Shown piece by piece: positions 23,632 to 31,986 of a DNA stretch of 46,183 bases. The position numbers were made by a program, and so were the translations under genes. The notes under the pieces are model-generated. The model was not told where the DNA came from and made no database searches. It worked only from the letters and a program-made list of their open reading frames with translations. Location: assembly GCA_035415725.1 (NCBI GenBank), contig DAOOGN010000021.1, positions 1-46,183 of the forward strand. The letters run 5' to 3'. Position 1 is the first letter of the stretch; every line of letters begins with the position of its first letter. The DNA comes from DSWT01 sp035415725 (GTDB lineage: Bacteria; Chloroflexota; Anaerolineae; B4-G1; SLSP01).

Positions 23632-23669
23632 TGGCATGCGATCAAAAATCACATTCAGGAGGAAACAAA

Positions 23670-24683
23670 ATGTATCGCATCACTTTCATACTACTGGCAA
23701 TGTTGACAATGTTCATGACAGCCTGCGGCGGTAATCCGCCGACCCCGGCCTCGCCTCAAACTGCGGCCCCGGCGAAGACCACAGAACCCACTCCCGCGCC
23801 CGTAGAACCAGGGGCCACCGGTCGGCTGCCGGAAGTGAATCCCCTGGACGTCACCGGCAACATAGTGACGGCCGGCAGTTCCACCGTCTACCCGCTGGCG
23901 GAACGTATGGCCGAGCGCTTCCATGACGAAGGCTTCACAGGTCAGATCACCATCGACAGTATCGGCAGTGGCGCGGGGTTCGAGCGCTTCTGCACCACCG
24001 GCGAGACCGACGTCGCCAACGCCAGCCGCCCCATCAAGGACTCCGAGAAGGAAGCCTGCGCCGCCATCGGCCGCACCCCCGTCGAATTCCGCATCGGCAC
24101 CGATGCCCTGGCGGTCGTCGTCAACCGGGGCAACACCTTCGCCACCGACGTGACGATGGAAGAGCTGGCGTTGCTCTTCTCCAGCGCCGAGAAGTGGTCC
24201 GACGTGCGCCCCGACTGGCCCGCCGAACCTATCTTGCGCTTCATTCCCGGCACCGACAGCGGCACCTTCGACTACTTCGTTGAGGCAGTCTTCAACAAGG
24301 ACAAAGAACCCCACCTGAGCGCCAGCAACACGCAATTGAGCGAGGATGACAACGTCCTGGTACAGGGCGTCGCGGGCAGTCCCTACGCCATCGGCTACTT
24401 CGGCTACGCCTACTATGCGGAGAACGCAGATGTGCTCAAGGTGCTGTCCCTGAACGGAATCGCTCCCACCGCCGAAACCGTGGATAACAACACCTATCCG
24501 CTGGCACGCCCGCTGTTTCTCTACTCCGACGCCAGGATTATGCAGGAAAAGCCGCAGGTGGCGGCCTACATCAACTTCTTCCTCACCTATGTCAATGAGG
24601 AAATCACCGCCGTCGGCTACTTCCCGGCCAGTGATGCCGTTCTGGCCGCTTCCCGGGAAGCCTGGCTCAGCGCAATGCAGTAG
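23670..24683 (+). CDS. pstS: Phosphate-binding lipoprotein PstS
   Basis: A 337-residue exported lipoprotein, with a hydrophobic start and lipobox MTAC placing the lipidated Cys at residue 19, followed by a Pro/Thr-rich linker. The binding domain shows TAGSSTVYPLAERMAE and SIGSGAGFERFC with ETDVANASRPI, segments that bind phosphate in PstS proteins. It captures phosphate outside the membrane and hands it to PstCA. AGGAGG at 23657-23662 gives the start. It is first in the operon after the PHO box and is separated from pstC by a hairpin. Confidence 0.95.
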   Translation: MYRITFILLAMLTMFMTACGGNPPTPASPQTAAPAKTTEPTPAPVEPGATGRLPEVNPLDVTGNIVTAGSSTVYPLAERMAERFHDEGFTGQITIDSIGSGAGFERFCTTGETDVANASRPIKDSEKEACAAIGRTPVEFRIGTDALAVVVNRGNTFATDVTMEELALLFSSAEKWSDVRPDWPAEPILRFIPGTDSGTFDYFVEAVFNKDKEPHLSASNTQLSEDDNVLVQGVAGSPYAIGYFGYAYYAENADVLKVLSLNGIAPTAETVDNNTYPLARPLFLYSDARIMQEKPQVAAYINFFLTYVNEEITAVGYFPASDAVLAASREAWLSAMQ

Positions 24684-24700
24684 TCAAGGTCACAGTCAAG

Positions 24701-24728
24701 GTGCAACGTCCTCTCAGGGGCGTTGCAC
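24701..24728 (+). promoter_or_regulatory. Hairpin between pstS and pstC
   Basis: Perfect arms GTGCAACG and CGTTGCAC, extended by a G.T and two G-C pairs to an 11-bp stem with a 6-base loop. There is no U-tract, so partial termination or protection of the pstS mRNA from decay is more likely than full termination. This would raise binding protein over permease levels. Confidence 0.65.
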
Positions 24729-24757
24729 GCTTTGCCGGAGGTGAAAAACAGAGGATT

Positions 24758-25939
24758 GTGGTCAGTCAAGCGAAAACCGGCGCGTACCCTCACGATGTAG
24801 TCGCCCAGCGGGCGGCACTACGCAAACGCCCGCGTGTTTCTGAAACCCTGATCCAGGGATTTTTGTTCTTGTGCGGCGTCCTGTCGATCCTCGTCACCGC
24901 GGGCCTCGTCTACGAGTTGGGCAAAGAATCCCTGCTTTTCTTCACCCGCCAGCAATGGGAAGACACCAACCACACGCTGGTCGAGCCGCTGGATGCCACG
25001 CAGAGCACCTTCAAAATGAGTGCCACGGGAATGGCCCTCAGCCTCCATGGTTCCATTCGCATCCACGCCGAGGTGATGACCGTCGTGGACCTCCGCGGCG
25101 AGCGGGTGACGGTCGCGCGCGGTCAGCAGAACACCGTCGCCGCTGCACACGCGGTCGGTGCCGAGATTGCGATATCGCGCCAAGTCACCCTGGCCGAGTT
25201 CTTCACCAAGACGGAGTGGAATCCTCAAATCGGCAAATTCGGCATCTGGGCCTTGGTGAACGCCACGCTGATGACGTCGCTCACCGCCATCGTGGTCGCC
25301 CTCCCGCTGGGGCTGGGTGTGGCGATCTACTTGAGCGAATATGCTGCGGCCCGTGTGCGCAGCGTCCTCAAACCGCTGTTGGAAGTCCTGGCCGCCATCC
25401 CCACCGTGGTGTACGGCTACTTCGCCTTGACGTTTATGACGCCCTTGTTGCGCGCCCTCTTCGGCATAGAGCGGGTGGAAATCTACAACACCGCCTCGGC
25501 GGGCATCGTCATCGGCATCTTGATCCTGCCGCTGGTCAGTTCGATGGCCGAAGACGCGCTGAGCGCGGTGCCGCAATCGCTGCGCCAGGCGGCCTACGGC
25601 CTGGGCGCCACACGACTGGAAACGGCGGTAAAGGTCGTCGTCCCGGCGGCGCTGTCGGGAATCGCGGCAGCCTTCATCGTCGCGGCGTCGCGCGCCATCG
25701 GCGAGACGATGGTCGTCGCCATCGCTGCCGGCGCAGGACCGGCCTTCACCTTCAATCCCTTTCAGGCTGCCGAGACGATGACCGGGCACATCGTGCGCAT
25801 CAGCGGCGGCGATTTGAGCTACGACTCCATCGACTACAACAGCATCTTCGCCATCGGGCTGATGCTGTTCCTGATCACGCTGGGGCTGAACATCCTCAGC
25901 CAGCATATCGTCCAACGCTTCCGGGAAGAATACGAATGA
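24758..25939 (+). CDS. pstC: Phosphate ABC transporter permease PstC with an extra outer domain
   Basis: A permease of about 393 residues that forms the membrane channel with PstA. The BPD-type transport domain includes ALVNATLMTSLTAIVVALPLG, AIPTVVYGYFAL and QAAYGLGATRLETAVKVV with the EAA-like loop. The start is uncertain: GTG at 24758 is preferred because an earlier GTG at 24701 would lie in the hairpin stem. Between the first and second membrane segments is an insertion (about residues 76-139) with the pattern LHGSIRIHAEVMTVV, VTVARGQQNT and AAAHAVGAEI. This resembles a small beta module common in phage tail proteins. The gene overlaps pstA by ATGA. Confidence 0.92.
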   Translation: MVSQAKTGAYPHDVVAQRAALRKRPRVSETLIQGFLFLCGVLSILVTAGLVYELGKESLLFFTRQQWEDTNHTLVEPLDATQSTFKMSATGMALSLHGSIRIHAEVMTVVDLRGERVTVARGQQNTVAAAHAVGAEIAISRQVTLAEFFTKTEWNPQIGKFGIWALVNATLMTSLTAIVVALPLGLGVAIYLSEYAAARVRSVLKPLLEVLAAIPTVVYGYFALTFMTPLLRALFGIERVEIYNTASAGIVIGILILPLVSSMAEDALSAVPQSLRQAAYGLGATRLETAVKVVVPAALSGIAAAFIVAASRAIGETMVVAIAAGAGPAFTFNPFQAAETMTGHIVRISGGDLSYDSIDYNSIFAIGLMLFLITLGLNILSQHIVQRFREEYE

Positions 25940-27204
25940 AAGCACGCCCGCTCAAGGACACCGTCCACCTGAACACCAGCGACTTTGCCCCCAATCTGGC
26001 GCAGCGCCACCGCGTGGGACGATTCTGGCTGTTCGTCTTCCAGGGTTCCACCCTCGTGGGTATCGTTGTGCTCAGCATGTTGCTGTTGAACATTCTGAAC
26101 AGCACGTTCGGTTATGTGGCGGTCGAAAACAAGATCGATCCCGACACCCTGGCGGTCAACGGCGTGCCACTGGAGGATTTGCCCCAAGAGGAGCTGTTGC
26201 GCCTTTTGCAGGAGAATGTCTCCGCCGGGCTGTATCGTGGTCTGGAAAGCCAGCAACCGTTTGCCGAACGTTCCCGCCAGGACGTGTACAATCTGGTGCT
26301 GGAACGTGTCGTAGAACCGCACGTGGTAAAGTCATGGTCGCTGCAAGATTCGCTCTTCCGCCGGGCGCAGATTGCGGCCGAGGTCGCCGACGCCTATCCC
26401 GAGGCCGACTTGCAGTTCAGGAGCTGGCTCAACGCTCAGTTCATGCGCCAACCGCAATCGGCCAAAGCCCAGAGCGCCGGGGTGCGCACGGCGATCCTGG
26501 GATCGCTGTGGACGGTGGGCATTGCGATTGTGTTTGCCTTTCCCATCGGCGTAGGCGGCGCGATCTACCTGGAAGAGTATGCCGCCGACAACGCGTTCAA
26601 CCGTGTCATTCGCACCAACATCAACAACCTGGCCGGCGTGCCCTCGATCATCTACGGGATGTTGGGTCTGGCGATCTTCGTGCGCGCGCTCGAACCGCTC
26701 ACCAGTGGCGCGCTGTTGGGCTACGCCGATTCCACCACCGCCAACGGACGCACGATTCTCTCCGCCGGCCTCACGCTCGGCCTGCTGATTTTACCGCTGA
26801 TCATCATCAATGCCCAGGAGGCCATCCGCGCCGTGCCCTCCTCCCTGCGCCAGGCCAGTTTCGGCATTGGCGCCACACGCTGGCAGACGGTGTGGTATCA
26901 CGTGCTGCCCTACGCCATGCCCGGCATCCTCACCGGCACCATCCTCGCCATCTCCCGCGCCATGGGCGAGACCGCGCCTCTGGTCGTGATCGGCGCATCC
27001 ACATTCATCAACGTCGATCCCAACGGGCCATTTGCCAAGTTCACCACGCTGCCCACCCAAATCTACCAATGGACATCCCGTCCTCAGGATGTCTTCCGCA
27101 ACATCGCGGCGGCAGCCATTATCGTGCTCGTCATGTTGGTCTTGTCGCTCAATGCCACCGCCGTCATCCTGCGCCGCCGTTTCAGCCGGAGGTTAGACTC
27201 ATGA
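25936..27204 (+). CDS. pstA: Phosphate ABC transporter permease PstA with a long outer segment
   Basis: A 422-residue permease, much longer than the usual 280 or so. After the first membrane segment (about 33-56) comes a mostly polar, helix-rich stretch (about 60-185), then the normal transport domain with LAGVPSIIYGMLGLAIFV, SLRQASFGIGATRWQT and ISRAMGETAPLVVIGAS. It starts in ATGA at the end of pstC and ends in ATGA at the start of pstB, a sign of tight translational coupling. The extra segment should face outward, toward PstS and the PstC insertion. Confidence 0.93.
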   Translation: MKARPLKDTVHLNTSDFAPNLAQRHRVGRFWLFVFQGSTLVGIVVLSMLLLNILNSTFGYVAVENKIDPDTLAVNGVPLEDLPQEELLRLLQENVSAGLYRGLESQQPFAERSRQDVYNLVLERVVEPHVVKSWSLQDSLFRRAQIAAEVADAYPEADLQFRSWLNAQFMRQPQSAKAQSAGVRTAILGSLWTVGIAIVFAFPIGVGGAIYLEEYAADNAFNRVIRTNINNLAGVPSIIYGMLGLAIFVRALEPLTSGALLGYADSTTANGRTILSAGLTLGLLILPLIIINAQEAIRAVPSSLRQASFGIGATRWQTVWYHVLPYAMPGILTGTILAISRAMGETAPLVVIGASTFINVDPNGPFAKFTTLPTQIYQWTSRPQDVFRNIAAAAIIVLVMLVLSLNATAVILRRRFSRRLDS

Positions 27205-27995
27205 CCGCGTCCACTGACTCTTCCAACGGGAATTATGCGATTGAAGCGCGCAACCTGCGCGTGTACTACGGAGACTTTCTTGCCGTCAAGGACGTCAGCC
27301 TGAATATCCCGCGGCAGAAAATCACCGCTCTGATCGGGCCATCGGGTTGCGGGAAGAGCACGATGCTGCGCGCTTTCAATCGTATGAACGAGCTGATACC
27401 CACGGTGCGCACCACCGGCGAAATCCTGTACAATGCCGTCAACATCTACGACCCTGACATCGACGCCGTTGAAGTGCGGCGGCGCATTGGCATGGTCTTC
27501 CAGAAGCCTAACCCCTTTCCCAAGAGCATCTACGAGAATGTGGCCTGGGGCGCGCGCATCAACGGCTACAAGGGTCCCATGGACGAACTGGTCTGCGAGT
27601 CGCTGCGCCAGGCCGCGCTGTGGGATGAGGTGAAGGATAAACTCAACCAAAGTGGCCTGTCGCTTTCCGGCGGACAGCAGCAGCGGCTGTGTATCGCCCG
27701 CGCCATCGCCGTCAAACCGGACATCATCCTCATGGACGAACCGGCCTCGGCGCTGGACCCGATCGCCACACTGCGCATCGAGGAGCTGATGCAGGACTTG
27801 GCGCGGCAGTACACCCTCATCGTGGTGACGCACAATATGCAGCAGGCCGCGCGCGTCTCCGACTACACCGCTTTCTTCTCACTCGACGAAGAGGACCGCT
27901 CGGGTATCCTGATCGAGTACGGCGCGACCAAGAAGTTGTTCACGAACCCGGAGAAGAAGATCACCGAGGATTATATCACCGGGCGGTTTGGGTAA
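27201..27995 (+). CDS. pstB: Phosphate ABC transporter ATPase PstB
   Basis: A 264-residue ATPase that powers phosphate import. Walker A GPSGCGKST is at 46-54 and FNRMNELIP follows, a PstB hallmark. The ABC signature LSGGQQQR, Walker B ILMDEPASALDP, and the switch His in VVTHNMQQAARVSD are all intact. GGAGG precedes the ATG, which overlaps the pstA stop. The longer frame upstream reads inside pstA and is not used. Confidence 0.96.
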   Translation: MTASTDSSNGNYAIEARNLRVYYGDFLAVKDVSLNIPRQKITALIGPSGCGKSTMLRAFNRMNELIPTVRTTGEILYNAVNIYDPDIDAVEVRRRIGMVFQKPNPFPKSIYENVAWGARINGYKGPMDELVCESLRQAALWDEVKDKLNQSGLSLSGGQQQRLCIARAIAVKPDIILMDEPASALDPIATLRIEELMQDLARQYTLIVVTHNMQQAARVSDYTAFFSLDEEDRSGILIEYGATKKLFTNPEKKITEDYITGRFG

Positions 27996-28052
27996 GCAAC
28001 TGCCGGATGCTGGCCCTTGAACGGCCACCGCACTGCCCAAGATGACATTTTT

Positions 28053-28174
28053 AGGACTTACGCAAATTTCCGTTTGTAGTGACGGCTTTAGCCGTTCTTA
28101 GCTCCTAAGAGACGCCTGAAGGCGTCACTACAAATCCTCCGCCGCTTGATTCGAGCCAGACTTGCGTAAGTCCT
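28053..28174. mobile_element. MITE-like element, family AGGACTTACGC
   Basis: Perfect 13-bp terminal inverted repeats, AGGACTTACGCAA and TTGCGTAAGTCCT, 122 bp apart. Inside are second inverted arms TTTGTAGTGACG and CGTCACTACAAA enclosing two small hairpins (ACGGCTTTAGCCGT and GACGCCTGAAGGCGTC). It is too short to code. It lies between pstB and phoU. The following 28175-28354 shows only a weak promoter-like TTGACT / GATCAT pair (28185, 28208). Confidence 0.75.
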
Positions 28175-28354
28175 GATTTCCCATTTGACTTAGTTATCAC
28201 TATGTGCGATCATGCAACTCAACAATGTCCGACGTGGCCTGATGCAGGGGAGAAAGTCCCATGAGCTTTACCGATCCGGCGACGCCGTCAGGATGCAGGT
28301 CTTGCGACAAGCACACACTGCCATATTTCGTGGCGCCCATAGCGTGAGGTGAAT

Positions 28355-29044
28355 ATGTCCAGTCCAAGAAAAACTTTCGAACGTGAGTTGCAACTGCTTC
28401 AGGATCAAATTCTGGTGATGGGCAGTATGGTCGAGGAAGCTATGATGACGTCCATCGAGCAGCTCAAAAAGCGCGATTTAGCCGGGGCGCAGCGCCTCAT
28501 CGAACACGACATTGACATCAACGCGAAACGCTACGCCATCGAAGGACAAACGCTGGCGCTAATTGCGCTTCACCAACCGGTGGCGCGTGACCTGCGCACG
28601 CTTGCCGCCATCCTCGAAATCGCCACCGAACTGGAGCGCATCGGGGACTATGCCAAGGGCATCGCCAAGATCAATCTGCTCATCGGCGACGAGCCGCTCC
28701 TCAAGCCCCTGATCGACATTCCCCTGATGGCCGAGAAAGCGTTGGATATGCTGCGCCGCTCGTTGGATGCTTTTGTGCAACAAGATGTCGAGGCGGCGCG
28801 GAAAATCCCGGCCGATGACGATGAGGTGGATCACCTTTACGAGCAGGTCTATCGTGAGTTGATCACTTACATTGTGGCCGACCCTGCGACCATCGAACAG
28901 GCCAATTATTTGCTCTGGGCGGCGCACAACCTGGAACGCGCCGCTGACCGCGTGTCGAACATCTGCGAACGTATCCTGTTCACCGTGACCGGGGAGCTGT
29001 CGGAGTTCGACTCGCAGGTCAAAATCCGCACGTTCGACAGCTAA
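28355..29044 (+). CDS. phoU: Phosphate signalling protein PhoU
   Basis: A 229-residue all-helical protein of two PhoU repeats, with FERELQLLQDQILVMGSMVEEAM in the first half. Each repeat contains a segment like LRTLAAILEIATELERIGDYAKGIAK or LLWAAHNLERAADRVSNICER, the metal-binding helix signature. PhoU links the Pst transporter to the PhoR/PhoB pathway and limits phosphate uptake. ATG at 28355 has GAGG 5 bases upstream. It follows pstB after a MITE insertion. Confidence 0.95.
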   Translation: MSSPRKTFERELQLLQDQILVMGSMVEEAMMTSIEQLKKRDLAGAQRLIEHDIDINAKRYAIEGQTLALIALHQPVARDLRTLAAILEIATELERIGDYAKGIAKINLLIGDEPLLKPLIDIPLMAEKALDMLRRSLDAFVQQDVEAARKIPADDDEVDHLYEQVYRELITYIVADPATIEQANYLLWAAHNLERAADRVSNICERILFTVTGELSEFDSQVKIRTFDS

Positions 29045-29091
29045 GATCAACCCAAACATAGCCACTATCAGGCAGCGAAAGGAGAGCAACG

Positions 29092-30111
29092 ATGGTACAT
29101 CGATGGCAACGCGCCTTGTGGGCAGGCATGGTCCTGTCGTTCCTCTTCCCCGTTGGCACATGGGGACAAATGGGGCCAACAGTCACAGTCTTCCCGGTCG
29201 AAGCCACTGTTCCCGTCGGACAAACTATCGAAATGACCATCCAGGTCGAAAACGTCGCCAACCTTTACGGCATCGAGTTATCCATCCAGTTCGACGCCAA
29301 TCTGCTGGAGGTCGTCGACGCCGATCCCCACACACCGGGGACGCAAATCGCGGCGGGCAGTTTCTTGAGCCGCGATTTCGAACCTACCAACGAGGTGATA
29401 GACAACACGATCACCTACATTTTGCAGCAGGCCAGTCCCCACCCGCCGGTCAGCGGCAGCGGAACACTCGCGCGGATCACGTTTCGCGGCATAGCCGGCG
29501 GCATAGCGGACGTGACATTGGGCGACGTCTTCTTGTCCGACCAGGACGGCAACGGTATCATCGCCATTTTGCACGGCGGCGTGCTGGCGGTGACGCCTGC
29601 CGCCGGGGAAGCGCCCACCGTCATAGCGGCGTCCCCTCTTCCCACCCCTCTGCCGCCGCAGTCACAGCCGACCGCTGTCTCACTGCCGGTCAGCGCCGTT
29701 GCGTCCACCGCCTACGACTGCACCGTCATCCAGGGCTACCACATCGTCCAACGCGACGAAACGCTCTACGCCATCGCTCGCGCCTATGCGACCGATCCCT
29801 ATGCGATTGAAGCCTGCAATCCCACGATCAATCCGCGCCGGATTCACGCCAGCAACCACCTGGCGATCCCTTACGCGCCGTGGACTCCTCCGCCGGGGCC
29901 AACGGCAGCGCGGCAGTTCGGCCCCCGTTTGCTTCCCGCACCACTGCCCACCCCAGCGTCGGGATGTCGCGCGTACCATACCATCCAGCCGTATGAGACG
30001 CTCATCGCCATCGGCCTGCGCTACGGCGTCAACATCTGGGACATCGCCCGCGCCAACACCCTTTACAACCTGAATCTCATCTACGCCGGGCAAGTGTTGT
30101 GCATCCCCTGA
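29092..30111 (+). CDS. Secreted cohesin-LysM protein
   Basis: A 339-residue exported protein: signal peptide (1-25), a cohesin-like beta-sandwich (about 28-167, with VGQTIEMTIQVENVANLYGI, SIQFDANLLEVVDA and GSGTLARITFRGIAGG), a Pro/Ser linker, and two LysM domains (about 216-258 and 294-338). Cohesin domains bind dockerin modules; LysM binds wall glycans. It may anchor dockerin-bearing proteins to the envelope. It lies 47 bases after phoU and might belong to the phosphate regulon transcript. Confidence 0.85.
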   Translation: MVHRWQRALWAGMVLSFLFPVGTWGQMGPTVTVFPVEATVPVGQTIEMTIQVENVANLYGIELSIQFDANLLEVVDADPHTPGTQIAAGSFLSRDFEPTNEVIDNTITYILQQASPHPPVSGSGTLARITFRGIAGGIADVTLGDVFLSDQDGNGIIAILHGGVLAVTPAAGEAPTVIAASPLPTPLPPQSQPTAVSLPVSAVASTAYDCTVIQGYHIVQRDETLYAIARAYATDPYAIEACNPTINPRRIHASNHLAIPYAPWTPPPGPTAARQFGPRLLPAPLPTPASGCRAYHTIQPYETLIAIGLRYGVNIWDIARANTLYNLNLIYAGQVLCIP

Positions 30112-30142
30112 CGTAGAACACGTCGATAACGCGCTCAATTTC

Positions 30143-30311
30143 AGGACTTAGGCGAACAGATGCCATTTTACCGCCGAGTACGCAGAGAGCGCAAAGATGT
30201 GGAAACGAATGGAGCCGCGTGTCCAATGTCCAACATCTTGTTGACCCGTACAGATTTCGTGATGGCTCTGCATACTCGGCGGCGGGAAAACATGGTCATG
30301 GCGTAAGTCCT
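30143..30311. mobile_element. MITE-like element, family AGGACTTACGC, second copy
   Basis: Ends AGGACTTAGGCG and GGCGTAAGTCCT form imperfect terminal inverted repeats 169 bp apart. The interior has a decayed CACAGAG-type segment (GTACGCAGAGAGCGCAAAG). The right end overlaps the 3' end of the next gene and encodes its last residues (I-G-L-T-P) and stop. Confidence 0.6.
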
Positions 30312-31783
30312 ATGTAATGATAGACCGTCACGCCCGTATAAGGTTGTTGATCCACCCGATGGCCATGCGCGTCGAGCCACTGCTTGACCAGTTCCCGATC
30401 ATCCCATAGCGCCACCTCGGAATAGATCAGCCATACGCCGGTATAGTCGTTGAGGAGCGCTTGCATCTTCTCATCCACATACGCCATGTCCACCTGATAA
30501 CTGCCATCCTCACGCTTCCAGTTGGTGAAGGGGGCTTCTCCCCACGGCTCCAGGGGTTCCTCAGCGTAATACTGGACGACGTAATGGTTATAGGGGATTT
30601 GGAACAGCACCAGTTCATCAGGCGCGCGCTGCGCCTCAATGAGGGAGGTCGCCCGTTGGAACTGCGGTTTGATGGGGTAGACGGCCTGGCGATACAAGCC
30701 GATGCCGTTCAAAACCAGCACGTGGAGCAGCAGGATGACGCTCAGCCAACGCCGGAAAGCGTGGATCGTCGCCAGTCCCACCCCCGCCAGCACGTAGAAG
30801 GCCGGCGCCGCCCAGATGAGATAGCGGTCGGTGAAAATCGGCCCGCGCAGCGACACCAGCCACAGCAGCAGCAAGGGAACGAGCATCCAGAGCCACAGTT
30901 GCGCCCATACGCCCCATCGCCGGCGCCATGCCAACGCCACTATCCCTCCCAACGCCATCATCCCCAGGAACAGGGCGCTGTAGAGCGGAAGCGGCCCGCC
31001 GGTGAGACTTTGCGTGACACCCAGCGTCCACCCGCCGAAAAGCGTCGCCGCCATCTCGCCCAGGGAATACGCCGGATAGCCGGTCTGGCGCTCCACAAGC
31101 AACAACGGCGCCATCCAGCGCAGCATCGGCAGGTAGGGGAGCGTCAACAGCGCCAGCGTGACCACACCACCAGGCCAGGCATCTTTTTGCCGTCGCGGGT
31201 GCAGCCAGAACCACAATATCTCCACGGGGATAAGCAATGCTGCCAGGAGATGACTGTAGAAAGCGAGCGTGGTGGCGATCCATACCACCGCCCACCAACG
31301 CCGGTGCGGATGGACGCAGGCGCGATCCAGTGCATAGAGCGCGAGCAACACCAGCAGTGGCACCCAGGTGTACATCTTGACTTCCTGGGCATACCACACC
31401 ATATACGGCGATATCGCCATCAGCAAGGCGCTCCAGCGAGCAGTCCCCTCGCCGAGCAACCGCTGCGCCAACACGTACAGCAGCGCCACGCTCAGCACAC
31501 CGCACAGCAGCGAGAAGTAGCGCATGGCAAAGACCGAATCGCCCGTCAGCGCGATCCACACGCGCAGCAGCGGCGAGTAAAGCGGACCATTCCAGCCCGC
31601 GCGGATGAAATTCCGCAGCATCTCGCCCCACGGTTGCAGCGCGAAACGCCACTGATCGACTTCATCGCGCCAGAGGCCCTGCGTATCCAGCGCCACAAGG
31701 CGAACGAGAAACGCCAGCCCCAGAATGGCCGTCCGTGCCACGCGCGCGGGTATAGAAATGCCCCTATAACGACGTTCTGACAT
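30296..31783 (-). CDS. GT39/ArnT-like membrane glycosyltransferase
   Basis: A 495-residue multi-pass protein. The first outer loop LDTQGLWRDEVDQW carries the Asp-Glu pair typical of PMT/ArnT-type (GT39, GT-C fold) transferases. LGEGTARWSALLMAISPYMVWYAQEVKMYTW is the characteristic second conserved block. About 11-12 membrane segments are visible and a C-terminal soluble region follows. It likely moves a sugar from a lipid carrier to protein or lipid. The ATG at 31783 is preferred over a TTG 48 bases upstream. The stop codon and last residues fall in a MITE end. Confidence 0.85.
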   Translation of the reverse strand: MSERRYRGISIPARVARTAILGLAFLVRLVALDTQGLWRDEVDQWRFALQPWGEMLRNFIRAGWNGPLYSPLLRVWIALTGDSVFAMRYFSLLCGVLSVALLYVLAQRLLGEGTARWSALLMAISPYMVWYAQEVKMYTWVPLLVLLALYALDRACVHPHRRWWAVVWIATTLAFYSHLLAALLIPVEILWFWLHPRRQKDAWPGGVVTLALLTLPYLPMLRWMAPLLLVERQTGYPAYSLGEMAATLFGGWTLGVTQSLTGGPLPLYSALFLGMMALGGIVALAWRRRWGVWAQLWLWMLVPLLLLWLVSLRGPIFTDRYLIWAAPAFYVLAGVGLATIHAFRRWLSVILLLHVLVLNGIGLYRQAVYPIKPQFQRATSLIEAQRAPDELVLFQIPYNHYVVQYYAEEPLEPWGEAPFTNWKREDGSYQVDMAYVDEKMQALLNDYTGVWLIYSEVALWDDRELVKQWLDAHGHRVDQQPYTGVTVYHYIGLTP

Positions 31784-31870
31784 TGCCCAATCCTCCCGCG
31801 CCACTATAGTACCGATCAGGCATAAAGGCAATCGGTCAGAACCTCACGGGTAGAGTGCCAATGATGGGGG

Positions 31871-31950
31871 AATGCTCGGGCCGGTCTCTGACCGCACCCG
31901 CCCTACACCGGGGCCGATGGGGGCTCGGTCTGGAGACCGGCCACAGCCAG
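31871..31950. repeat. 80-bp hairpin repeat, copy 1
   Basis: Begins ATGCTCGGGCCGGTCTCTGA and ends GAGACCGGCCACAGCCAG, forming a long imperfect hairpin. The same ends occur inverted at 42470-42547. Confidence 0.6.
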
Positions 31951-31986
31951 AGGTTGAAAAATGCCGGTCAGTGGCGGAATCCCCGA

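Noticed and set aside
24871..25935. Upstream extension of the pstA frame
   Set aside because: It runs inside pstC in another frame, is Arg/His-rich, and the real start is the ATGA overlap at 25936.
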